Shown here: in pieces, positions 25,317-33,249 of the stretch
How the letters are laid out: the number at the start of each line of letters is the position of its first letter
How positions within the stretch are numbered: the first letter of the stretch is position 1
NCBI GenBank assembly: GCA_003225215.1
Contig: QIBC01000015.1
Coordinates: 1-42,564 of the forward strand
Length of the DNA: 42,564 bases
Source of the DNA: Acidobacteriota bacterium
GTDB taxonomy: Bacteria > Acidobacteriota > Terriglobia > Terriglobales > Acidobacteriaceae
Direction of reading: 5' to 3'
Notes under the pieces: generated by a model
Seen by the model: the letters and a program-made list of their open reading frames with translations, nothing else
What the model was told of the DNA's origin: nothing
Databases searched by the model: none
Translations under genes and position numbers: made by a program

Positions 25317-27055
25317 AGGGCTCCAGCTCCCAAGGCTACTCGGACGTCAGTCTCAGCAGTGAAGATGTCTTTTCGAATTTTCAGGACTGGAAGTATCAAG
25401 ACTAGTCCGATCAACCCAGTGCCTGCTAATCCCCATAACCAAGCTGCCATCTTGACTGGTCGCGCAGCAGGATCGATCGTTGGCATCCAAAATGGCCACG
25501 GTCTCGGAAGATAAAAGAGTCTGAAATGAAGCATCCACTGGGGTGCCAGACTGCGGGGCATGCGTTTAGGTGGTCCTAGCATTGCATAGGTAGACCATCC
25601 TGCGTCAGGTATAGAGTTGAAATTAGTGGCTTGTGGCGGTGCTGCGTGGCTTAGAGATAGCGCTTCTCCGAATCGTGCGAAAAGAGCGCTATGTTTGAAA
25701 TAACACCACGAATCTTCAGCCCAAAAATAATCATTAAAGCCGCGCTCAAAGAAGAATCGTTGGTGATCGACGCTAAGGCCAAGTCCTTGGACTAAGAAAC
25801 CGAGACTCACGAGTCCCAGAATAGCTGACCGTCGAAGCTGGGCGAAGGGGAAGGATAGTGCCCAAAGCGGGAGTACGACTACGAGGTATCGGGGTCCCCA
25901 GCACCAATCTCCTCCCGCAAACGAAATGCAAGATAGAAACAGGATAAGAGCGATGCTCGCTGCAAGAGTGGCAAGCGCGATCTCTGGCCTTCGCCGTCGT
26001 AAGGAACGGAACCCAAGGATTCCGAGGATCAATACGGGACTGTATAGGAAAATGCTCTTCCCGGGGCTTAGAAGAAGAGTTGAGAGCCCGGAAACCGGGT
26101 TGCCGAGGAGACGCACTGGATACATAGTTGCGTGAAGCTTACGGACGCTCCAATAGGAGCCGAAGCGCAGATTGTTGTATAAGCCGGAGAGCAGGAGGTC
26201 GCCGCTGACGGCAAATATGAAGCAGACAAAGCGAACCATTGATTGACGGGCTTCGCGCGAAGCCTGGGAGATCCACCGCAACGAGGCAATGTCCGCCAAA
26301 ATGTAGTCGTGGACCGCTCTACCGGCTCGTACAACAATGGAAACCCCCGGTGTTTCTGGGTGCCTTGGCGGCGTCTCTTCGCGAACGGGGAGCTTAACGA
26401 CACCCAGGGCGAGCGCCGGAATGACTAAAAGAAAGTACGCTTGATAGAGAATCAGGACGCCCGCAACTAATCCGCTCACGGCAGCTAGCAAGTTCGATCG
26501 GATTCTCGCACTTAGGGCGGCGATGTATAAGGCGGTAATCGCGAAAAATGCGTGTTGTGTGTTATCGAACGTCGACGTTGATGCGGGCCACAACATTGTC
26601 GCAAAAGTGCTCACAATCGTCCAAAACAGTGCTTGTCTCAATGACAGTCCGAGCTCTATGTAGAGTAAGAACAAGATCGAGCCGATTCCGGCGCCAAGAA
26701 TCGGACAAGTCAAAGAAAACAAGAACTGGCTTGTTCCCAGCCCCATACCGTCATATAGGCCTCCTAACGCGAGGAGAGGCATCGGCAGTACAGAAGCGGG
26801 AGCGCCGTAATATGAATATGGGAGTCCATGTTGGCCAGCAACAGCCATCCAAGGCTTTATTAGCGAGTCGGTAAGGAGAGGCTGCCCTGCGTGCAGCCAG
26901 TTATAAGCGACGTCGAACCGAGCCTGTCCATCAATGATATCGATACGCCCGGGACTTGAGAGCACATACACGACCAATACGAGCAAAAAGATCCCTAATG
27001 CAATCCTTGCCTTGGAGTATCGTGCTGTTGAGACTGCTTGTACGAATTCGATCAT
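25313..27055 (-). CDS. GT-C-like polytopic membrane protein (paralogue 1)
   Basis: The 580-residue membrane protein has about 11-12 hydrophobic helices. After the first helix comes LSSPGRIDIIDGQARFDVA, with an Asp pair in the first loop as in GT-C enzymes. Later blocks LLSPGKSIFLYSPVLILGI and CWGPRYLVVVLPLW are shared with the 512-aa protein at 29847, so the two are paralogues. It sits between the TMTC-like copy B and the GT2 synthase in a minus-strand unit. A role as periplasmic transferase or polymerase using lipid-linked sugar is inferred. Confidence 0.72.
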   Translation of the reverse strand: MIEFVQAVSTARYSKARIALGIFLLVLVVYVLSSPGRIDIIDGQARFDVAYNWLHAGQPLLTDSLIKPWMAVAGQHGLPYSYYGAPASVLPMPLLALGGLYDGMGLGTSQFLFSLTCPILGAGIGSILFLLYIELGLSLRQALFWTIVSTFATMLWPASTSTFDNTQHAFFAITALYIAALSARIRSNLLAAVSGLVAGVLILYQAYFLLVIPALALGVVKLPVREETPPRHPETPGVSIVVRAGRAVHDYILADIASLRWISQASREARQSMVRFVCFIFAVSGDLLLSGLYNNLRFGSYWSVRKLHATMYPVRLLGNPVSGLSTLLLSPGKSIFLYSPVLILGILGFRSLRRRRPEIALATLAASIALILFLSCISFAGGDWCWGPRYLVVVLPLWALSFPFAQLRRSAILGLVSLGFLVQGLGLSVDHQRFFFERGFNDYFWAEDSWCYFKHSALFARFGEALSLSHAAPPQATNFNSIPDAGWSTYAMLGPPKRMPRSLAPQWMLHFRLFYLPRPWPFWMPTIDPAARPVKMAAWLWGLAGTGLIGLVLILPVLKIRKDIFTAETDVRVALGAGAL

Positions 27056-27101
27056 GCTCTGATTTGTTGATCTACCGCAGTCCTCATTTCTCCAGGCGTC
27101 C

Positions 27102-28805
27102 TCACTGCAAGCTCTTTTGAATCGTCAACTCTCGTTGGGCATCTTCCGATTTACCCATCGCTTTGAGCACTGTCGCAAGACTTCCGTGGAGGAATGCTTT
27201 GTTTGGCCATCGCTTGAGTTGTTCCCGGTAAATCTGAGCTGCCTCCTGAGTCCTGCCGAGATTTAGGTCAGCGTCTGCCAGCCTGAGACACGCGACCAAG
27301 GGGTGTCTTCCCCAGAGTTTGAGAGCCGTTTGCAACGCCTCGCGCGCCTCCTCGGACTTGTTTTCAGAGAGAAGGACCGTGCCGAGAACGTACCAACCTT
27401 CTGCAGCGTGATCCGAGCTGATTAAGGTCTTCGCAACCGCCTCAGCTTTTTCGGGCTGGCCGAACGTAATGTAGGTGTTTGCGAGATATTCCTCTGCATT
27501 CACGTTGTCGGGAGCAATTCGTACTGCGCGTATAAACAGTTTGGTGTCATTGTCCCAATAAGACTCATATTGGATGGTTAGTCCTACGAGTAGGGTGAGA
27601 AGGGTTAGTACTACTGCACTTTGCACCTGCACGCCAAAGACCCGGGAAAAATTTAGCAAGTATGCAATGCCTATACTGAAGGCAACTGAGGGGAGATAAG
27701 AGTATCGATCATGCTCCTGCAGGGTGATGAAGTATAGGATGATGGGAGCAAGCATGAGCATGAACCAGCTTGCAAAAAAGATCCCTGTCGGGTTCTTCCG
27801 AACCGCCCACAGAACTCCAACAGCAAATCCCACCACAACTATTAGCGGCAACAGAAACTGGCTGACGGAAAGCGTGCGAACCAGCATTGTCGGGTATTGC
27901 ACGCTTAACTCACCCGGCCATAACTGTTTACCCACGTACCAGAGAATTGCTTTTGGAGCGGTCAGCAGTGTGGGCTGAAATGCTATGTCTCGCAGTCCTT
28001 GCCCGAGGTCATTTTGTATTAGTACCCTCCTGGCCAGCAGGGCAATAGCGCTTACAGCAAGAAATGGCCAAGTGGCCCGAATGCTTCCCAGACAGCAATC
28101 GCGAAAGCGGGAGTCTGCGGAACTGAACTCATAGATAGCAACAAGAATTGGCGCGAATATCGCAGCTTCTTTAGAGAATAAGGCAAGGAGCAGGAGGATA
28201 GTCGAAATCAGTTGGTACTTAAACCTGCGATCTTCATTGTTCCGCGCCTTAAAGTACCAAATCATCGAGCCCAAAAAAAGCACGGCGGAAAGCGAATCAC
28301 TGATACCTGAGATCCATGCAGCGGTCTCAACTTTGGTGGGATGAAGACCAAATATTCCGGCCGCCAGGGCCGCCACCCTCTTTGTACCCAGCGTCTCGGA
28401 TGCCAGGCGATATACAAGGTAAGTTGCCCAAACATGAAGGCCAGCTGCGACCAGGTGGAACCATCCTGGGGCCGGTCCTAACAAATGACGAATGATGGCG
28501 AATACAAGAGAGACGAGAGGCCGATAGAAGTCGATCGCGCGAGGGATTTCCAGGAAGCCCCAGAAGGAATGCGTAAGTAATTGAGGGATCTGTTTCCAGG
28601 ATTCCATCCAGGGATTTAGTGTGATCAGCAGGGTGTCGTCGTAGACGTAATCGAACAGAACTGTGCGGAGGTAAATCAGAGTGGTTGCATAGAGCACAAT
28701 CCGAATCAGAACTTCGGGTCGCATGACCCATTCGGACCAGAGATGGAGGCGACGGGATTCAGGTACCACCGCCTGGTCGAGCGTGGGGATAGACGTGGCG
28801 CTCAA
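27102..28805 (-). CDS. TMTC-like GT-C membrane protein with C-terminal TPRs (copy B)
   Basis: The 567-residue protein shares the layout of the 590-aa copy A. It has a first-loop YVYDDTLLI, then HPTKVETAAWISGISDSL, about ten helices, and three to four TPRs from about residue 410 (for example NKSEEAREALQTALKL). Animal TMTC proteins are protein O-mannosyltransferases. It is first in the minus-strand unit TMTC-GT-C-GT2-methyltransferase and is divergent from the intact pilin. Start choice is uncertain: TTG at 28805 is used here, with ATG 28724 (MRPEVLIRI) as the alternative; neither has a strong ribosome site. Confidence 0.8.
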   Translation of the reverse strand: MSATSIPTLDQAVVPESRRLHLWSEWVMRPEVLIRIVLYATTLIYLRTVLFDYVYDDTLLITLNPWMESWKQIPQLLTHSFWGFLEIPRAIDFYRPLVSLVFAIIRHLLGPAPGWFHLVAAGLHVWATYLVYRLASETLGTKRVAALAAGIFGLHPTKVETAAWISGISDSLSAVLFLGSMIWYFKARNNEDRRFKYQLISTILLLLALFSKEAAIFAPILVAIYEFSSADSRFRDCCLGSIRATWPFLAVSAIALLARRVLIQNDLGQGLRDIAFQPTLLTAPKAILWYVGKQLWPGELSVQYPTMLVRTLSVSQFLLPLIVVVGFAVGVLWAVRKNPTGIFFASWFMLMLAPIILYFITLQEHDRYSYLPSVAFSIGIAYLLNFSRVFGVQVQSAVVLTLLTLLVGLTIQYESYWDNDTKLFIRAVRIAPDNVNAEEYLANTYITFGQPEKAEAVAKTLISSDHAAEGWYVLGTVLLSENKSEEAREALQTALKLWGRHPLVACLRLADADLNLGRTQEAAQIYREQLKRWPNKAFLHGSLATVLKAMGKSEDAQRELTIQKSLQ

Positions 28806-28950
28806 AGTCGACTCGCTTACTCGTAAGTAACTGCCGGAGTCTCATAGTCCAGTGGTTTTCAAGGATGTAGCAAGCTCAAGATGTGGCACGGGATAACGGA
28901 AGTAACAAGAATGGCGTCATCGGGAGAAATGAAGACAGCTCTCACGTGCT

Positions 28951-28970
28951 ATTGGCGTTCTGGTGCCAAT
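28951..28970. promoter_or_regulatory. Inverted repeat in the TMTC-B / pilin intergenic region
   Basis: ATTGGC and GCCAAT flank an 8 nt spacer, making a 6 bp inverted repeat about 150 bp upstream of the divergent glycosyltransferase start. It could be an operator or a small hairpin. No factor can be assigned. Confidence 0.3.
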
Positions 28971-29044
28971 CGGCGAGCACCTGCATCGTCCGCTTGCACT
29001 CTGAACGCTCAAGAGAAATCCTGACAAATTGCGTCCGGCCTCAG

Positions 29045-29059
29045 TGACATAATGTGTCA
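29045..29059. promoter_or_regulatory. Palindrome TGACA-N5-TGTCA, candidate enhancer site for the pilin promoter
   Basis: A perfect 5 bp inverted repeat with a 5 nt spacer lies about 110 bp upstream of the sigma-54-like promoter, the usual distance for an NtrC-family activator. The TGTC core resembles described PilR-binding sequences of Pseudomonas as I remember them. A third TGACA lies nearby at 29022-29026. Activator identity is inferred. Confidence 0.4.
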
Positions 29060-29167
29060 GATTGGCTACCAAAATACGGGGATCACAAGTGCCCGTGGTC
29101 GCCTAGATTCTACGTAAGCTGTTGATGTTATTGAGAGATATAGCGATTCTGGTGCTTGCCACCAAAG

Positions 29168-29182
29168 TGGTATGCGGGTTGC
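29168..29182 (+). promoter_or_regulatory. Sigma-54 (RpoN)-type promoter for the pilin gene
   Basis: TGGTATGCGGGTTGC fits the -24/-12 consensus (TGGCACG-N4-TTGC). The invariant GG and GC are separated by exactly 10 bases. It lies about 84 bp before the pilin ATG. Pilin genes in several phyla are RpoN-dependent, which fits. The leader it predicts holds two small hairpins (29202-29218 and around the CGGCC stretch near 29235) and the ribosome site AAAAGGAG. Confidence 0.6.
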
Positions 29183-29265
29183 GAATAAGATGGCGTCAAC
29201 CAGCGGGGTTTGCCCGCTAGGAAGAACGTATTAACGGCCGTAGTGGCCATCCTAAAAGGAGCAAA

Positions 29266-29781
29266 ATGAAGAAGCAAAAGGGTTTCTCGCTGATTGAGCT
29301 TTTGATTGTGGTCGCGATTATTCTGATTATCGCGGCTATTGCGATTCCGAACCTGCTGCGCGCCAAGATCGCCGCAAACGAGGCTTCGGCTGTTGGTTCG
29401 ATGCGCACCATCGTTACTGCTGAAGTCGCTTACAACTCGGCCGGCTGGACCGTTAGCGGTAGCACCACCCAGATCGGTTTCTCGGCTAATCTTTCCGACT
29501 TGGGCGGTGGAACCTGCAATCCCCCGACCGCGACGGCGACTTGCTACATTGATCAGGTTCTCGCGTCGGCGAACAGCGCGAGCTCTCCGAAGAGCGGATA
29601 CTTCTTTTCTTATTCGCCTGTAGCGGCGAGCGGTGGCGGTTCCAACATTGGTTTCACACTGAACGGCAATCCGGCCGCTCCTGGACAGACTGGTAACCGG
29701 TATTTCTTCGCGGATGCCAGCGGCGTGATCCGCTTCAATCCGAGCGCGTCGGCTACTGTGTCTGACAATCCGCTTCAGTAG
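29266..29781 (+). CDS. pilA: Type IV major pilin-like protein (PilA)
   Basis: The 171-residue prepilin has a short basic leader cut at KG|FSLIELL, Glu at mature position 5, and the long hydrophobic alpha-1 helix. A small Gly/Ser/Thr/Ala-rich globular domain with two cysteines (TCNPPTATATC) follows. It would be processed by a PilD-type peptidase and assembled into a type IV pilus or related pseudopilus; no assembly genes are in the window. The ATG has a strong AAAAGGAG site. A sigma-54-type promoter precedes it and a terminator follows. The Ser/Thr-rich surface makes it a plausible glycoprotein. A truncated copy lies 12.9 kb upstream. Confidence 0.93.
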   Translation: MKKQKGFSLIELLIVVAIILIIAAIAIPNLLRAKIAANEASAVGSMRTIVTAEVAYNSAGWTVSGSTTQIGFSANLSDLGGGTCNPPTATATCYIDQVLASANSASSPKSGYFFSYSPVAASGGGSNIGFTLNGNPAAPGQTGNRYFFADASGVIRFNPSASATVSDNPLQ

Positions 29782-29806
29782 TAAGCTTTGTTTTCGGCCT
29801 GACACC

Positions 29807-29835
29807 CAGGGGAGTCGCGGCAAGCGTCTCCCCTG
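29807..29835 (+). terminator. Hairpin terminator after the pilin gene
   Basis: The stem CAGGGGAG/CTCCCCTG encloses a smaller CGC/GCG stem and is followed by ACTTATTTT. It ends 12 bp before the GTG of the next gene, so most pilin transcription should stop before the GT-C-like gene. Confidence 0.65.
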
Positions 29836-29846
29836 ACTTATTTTCC

Positions 29847-31385
29847 GTGAATCAATCCGCTCCCAACACCGAAAGCAGGCAGGGCTATGGCTTACCGCTA
29901 CGCGTAGCAGGCTGGCTGTTTGTTTGCCTGACTTGCATTTACGCGCTTTCTTCCTCCGGAAGAATCCGCACGCCCGATGAATATATGTCGTTCTTCCAGG
30001 CACAGAGTCTGGTAGAGCGAGGTTCGACGGCAATCCCTCAAGCAGTCCAGTTCAGGGATTTCTACGGAGCATTCGATCGTCATGGGCAGCCGCGAGCTCC
30101 GTATCCTGCAGGGCAAGCGTGGCTCTCCGCACCCCTCTTGATATTAGGGAAATTCGTGCTTGCGCACCTGCCTGGAGTTCCGCAGACGCAGGAGGCGATC
30201 TTTTACATTCAAGTGTTCGGCGCAGTGCTGACCAGCGCTTTGGCGGCAGCTGCGGCCATGGCGTTCTTTTTCCTTACGCTCTCTCGGCTGGGTGTCTCGT
30301 TGAGCAATGCGTTGATTGCCACGCTTTGTGTTGGTTTTGGAACCCTAATTTTTCCGTATTCGGGATATTTCTTTTCGGAACCATTTACGGCGTTGATCAT
30401 GATGGCGGCGGTGTACGTCGTCGCTTGTACTGGGTCGCCAACGAGCGGCAAGAATGCGATCGTAATCGGGCTTTTGCTTGCTCTCGCAGTGTGGATTCGC
30501 CCCACGATGGTTTTCGCCACCAGCGTATTTGTGCTTGGGATCCTGCTTCGTGAAGGGATGGCGGGCCTCAGAAGGGCAGCCATTGTTTTTGCAATTCCTG
30601 CGATCTCGGGATTGCTCTATCTGCTTTCCAACAAGATTCTCTTTGGACGAGCGTTCAATTTTGGATATCCCGACACTGAGGACCTGCTTGGCAAGCATCT
30701 CAATTCATTTCACACGCCCTTTCACGTTGGTCTCACGGGCTTTCTGTTCTCGCCTGGAAAATCGATCTTCGTTTTCATGCCGGTTCTGCTGCTGGCAATC
30801 TTTGGCATGCAGCGGCTGTGGGGTCGTGATCGAGCCGTGGGTGCGGTGAGCGGTGGATTGCCGCTCATTTACCTGTTGTTCTATATGCGATACACGCAAT
30901 GGGAAGGCGGAGTGTGCCCTGGACCGAGATATCTGTTTCCTTTCTTGATCCTCACTTGTCTTGCGGCCGGAACCCTGCTGGAAACCGGGCAATCGCGCGT
31001 TCGGCGGTGGCTGCTTGTTCTGACTGTAGCTGGTTTCGCAGTGCAGGTAATTACCTATTCGACGAGCTTTCTTGAAGATCAGGCCATCGGCAGAGGCACT
31101 TACTATGATTCCCAGCTTAACTATCGAATGAGCTACAACCCGCTTGTGAGCCAAACGGAGCGGCTCGTCGAATACATAAACGGAAAACCTGCGCCGATTG
31201 GACTTGGATTTGACCGCTGGTTCGTTTTCCTGCGCAAAATGGGAGTGGCTGTATATACGGAGTTGTTGATCGCGGCCGTCCCAATGTTTCTGCTCTTCTG
31301 GAGCGTACGAAGTTTGAAGCAGCTGCTGAGGCAGGAGCAACAAGGCTGGCTTGAGTCTCGCGCTTCCGTGGCGGTGCCAATGTAG
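29847..31385 (+). CDS. GT-C-like polytopic membrane protein next to pilin (paralogue 2)
   Basis: The 512-residue protein has about 11 membrane helices. It shares SSSGRIRTPDEYMSFFQAQ (loop acidic residues), FSPGKSIFVFMPVLLLAI and CPGPRYLFPFLIL with the 580-aa protein at 25313. The fold resembles GT-C lipid-sugar-dependent transferases. It lies directly downstream of the intact pilin, the position held by dedicated pilin glycosyltransferases (TfpO/TfpW) in Pseudomonas, so pilin modification is a reasonable guess. The start is GTG with no clear ribosome site, just after the pilin terminator, so readthrough may supply expression. Confidence 0.7.
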   Translation: MNQSAPNTESRQGYGLPLRVAGWLFVCLTCIYALSSSGRIRTPDEYMSFFQAQSLVERGSTAIPQAVQFRDFYGAFDRHGQPRAPYPAGQAWLSAPLLILGKFVLAHLPGVPQTQEAIFYIQVFGAVLTSALAAAAAMAFFFLTLSRLGVSLSNALIATLCVGFGTLIFPYSGYFFSEPFTALIMMAAVYVVACTGSPTSGKNAIVIGLLLALAVWIRPTMVFATSVFVLGILLREGMAGLRRAAIVFAIPAISGLLYLLSNKILFGRAFNFGYPDTEDLLGKHLNSFHTPFHVGLTGFLFSPGKSIFVFMPVLLLAIFGMQRLWGRDRAVGAVSGGLPLIYLLFYMRYTQWEGGVCPGPRYLFPFLILTCLAAGTLLETGQSRVRRWLLVLTVAGFAVQVITYSTSFLEDQAIGRGTYYDSQLNYRMSYNPLVSQTERLVEYINGKPAPIGLGFDRWFVFLRKMGVAVYTELLIAAVPMFLLFWSVRSLKQLLRQEQQGWLESRASVAVPM

Positions 31386-31516
31386 GGCGGAGGAGCAGGG
31401 GAGCTTTATCCCGAAGAGAGCGAACTACGAACTCTTATGGTTATCGCCAGAGCCCGCGTGCGCTGGCAAAATAAGTTTGACTGCGATGGTGGAGTCGGCG
31501 AAGCAGAGATCCTTCA

Positions 31517-32476
31517 ATGCCACGCAGTTTTCCAACAAATCCTATGCTTGCCGTCGAGATCCTGGGTTTAGAGAAGACCTACGCAATTGGGTTTTGGAAA
31601 AAGAAACGAAAAGACGGACTCAAGAGTCTGCACCTTGAGATTCAGCAAGGGGAAGTCTTCGGATTTCTGGGGCCGAATGGCGCCGGGAAAACCACAACGC
31701 TCAAGCTGTTGATGGGCCTGATCTCTCCCACTGCAGGTACGGCTCGCATCCTGAACCAGCCGTGGCATGACCCTGCGGTTCGAGCGAGGATCGGATTTCT
31801 TCCTGAACAGCCGTATTTCTACGATCATCTTACTCCCATCGAACTGCTGGACTACTACGGAACGCTCTCGGGTATTTCTGCACCCGATCGGCGGCTGCGG
31901 ATTCCCAAGCTTCTGGAAAGAGTTGGTCTGGCTGGGCAGGGAGGAACGCAATTGCGGAAGTTTTCCAAAGGCATGCTACAGCGCGTCGGTATAGCGCAGG
32001 CGGTGCTACATGAGCCTGAGGTGGTCTTTCTTGATGAGCCGATGTCTGGACTCGACCCGGTCGGGCGGCGCGAGGTGCGAAATTTTATTCAATCGCTTAA
32101 TCGTGAAGGCAAGACGGTCTTCTTCTCTACCCACATACTCGGGGATGCCGAGGCTCTGTGCCACCGAGTTGCCGTTCTGAATAAGGGCGAACTGCGCGGA
32201 ATAAGCGTGGTCGCCGACCTCACCTCTCAAAATCGCAGCCGGTTCGAAGTGGTGTGGCAGGCCACAGCCGCAATACCCGCTATGCGAGCGTTCGGCAACG
32301 AAACTCACGTTGCCGGAGAGGTTGCACGAACGATCGTCAGAGAAAGTCAGCTGCAGGCCGCGCTGGAGGCGCTTAAGAGCCAATCGGCGCAACTGATTTC
32401 CGTGAATCCGGTGGGAGGATCTCTGGAGGAATACTTCCTCCAGAAGTTGGGCGAACCGGACAAGGTACCGCGATGA
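31517..32476 (+). CDS. ABC transporter ATP-binding protein (ABC-2 exporter type)
   Basis: The 319-residue ATPase has Walker A GPNGAGKTT (52-60), a variant signature KFSKGMLQRVG, Walker B VVFLDEPMSGLDP and the switch histidine in FFSTHILGDAE. A C-terminal extension of about 80 residues is typical of the CcmA/COG1131 branch. It energises an ABC-2 exporter. The stop overlaps the permease start (ATGA). The start may be ATG 31517 or ATG 31544, neither with a strong ribosome site. The substrate is unknown; proximity to the glycan genes is suggestive only. Confidence 0.92.
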   Translation: MPRSFPTNPMLAVEILGLEKTYAIGFWKKKRKDGLKSLHLEIQQGEVFGFLGPNGAGKTTTLKLLMGLISPTAGTARILNQPWHDPAVRARIGFLPEQPYFYDHLTPIELLDYYGTLSGISAPDRRLRIPKLLERVGLAGQGGTQLRKFSKGMLQRVGIAQAVLHEPEVVFLDEPMSGLDPVGRREVRNFIQSLNREGKTVFFSTHILGDAEALCHRVAVLNKGELRGISVVADLTSQNRSRFEVVWQATAAIPAMRAFGNETHVAGEVARTIVRESQLQAALEALKSQSAQLISVNPVGGSLEEYFLQKLGEPDKVPR

Positions 32477-33249
32477 CGACCCGAATTCGCGCTATTGCAT
32501 TCAATACGTTCAGGGAGGCGGTTCGCGACCGCGTTCTCTACAACCTTGTTTTCTTCGCTTTGCTGCTTGTCGCTACGGCCCCGTTGCTAGGGGAGATCTC
32601 AATTGGGGTTCAGCGCGTATTGCTGATCAATTTGAGTCTCAGCGCGATTTCTATTTTCGGAATTGTAATTTCGATCTTTGTGGGAATTAGCCTGGTCTCC
32701 AAGGAAATTGAAAGGCGCACCCTGTATCCAGTGCTTTCTCGTCCGGTCGGGCGCGGAGAGTTCATTTTAGGAAAGTATTGCGGGCTGGCAGGAACTCTGC
32801 TGGTCAACACCATGGCGATGACGACTGGTGTTTACGTCGCATTGCTGCTCATGACGCGAAGTTTTACGCGCGCCGATGCCAACATCCTGATCGCGATTTA
32901 TTTTTTATTTTTGCAATTCATCGTGATCATCGGGCTTGCGTTGTTGTTCTCGTCTTTCTCATCGCCGCTGCTATCTGCCCTCTTCGCTCTGTCGATGTTT
33001 GTGGCGGGCAGCTTTGCTGCTGATCTCCGCGGGTTCGCCGCAATGTCGCACGGGCCTGAAGGATTGCTGGCGCGAGCTGCATCTTATGTGGTTCCCAATT
33101 TGGCATCGCTGAACGTGATTACACGAGTATCGCATGATCAGTTCATACCCGCCGCCCTTGTTGGTTACAACACGCTTTATACCCTCTTGTATGCAACCGC
33201 TACTATTACCGCTGCGGTGTTGATCTTCTCGCGCAGGGATCTGAAGTGA
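32473..33249 (+). CDS. ABC-2 type transporter permease
   Basis: The 258-residue membrane protein has six predicted helices. Its N-terminus (IRAIAFNTFREAVRDRVLYNLVFFALLL) and the segment VSKEIERRTLYPVLSRPVGRGEFILGKY are characteristic of ABC-2 family permeases. It overlaps the ATPase by 4 bp and the next gene by 4 bp (GTGA), forming a three-gene operon. It is the membrane partner of the upstream ATPase. Confidence 0.88.
   Translation: MTTRIRAIAFNTFREAVRDRVLYNLVFFALLLVATAPLLGEISIGVQRVLLINLSLSAISIFGIVISIFVGISLVSKEIERRTLYPVLSRPVGRGEFILGKYCGLAGTLLVNTMAMTTGVYVALLLMTRSFTRADANILIAIYFLFLQFIVIIGLALLFSSFSSPLLSALFALSMFVAGSFAADLRGFAAMSHGPEGLLARAASYVVPNLASLNVITRVSHDQFIPAALVGYNTLYTLLYATATITAAVLIFSRRDLK

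Noticed and set aside
28806-29265. Possible c-di-GMP (GEMM) riboswitch in the pilin leader
   Set aside because: The two small leader hairpins do not show the conserved GEMM core sequences, so no riboswitch is claimed.
29128-30033. 301-aa minus-strand ORF over the pilin gene
   Set aside because: Antisense of the pilin and its flanks; the same frame appears antisense to the truncated copy (16594-16872), which only reflects shared pilin DNA.
30705-31343. 212-aa minus-strand ORF
   Set aside because: Antisense to the GT-C-like membrane protein; Gln/Arg-rich translation typical of a shadow frame.
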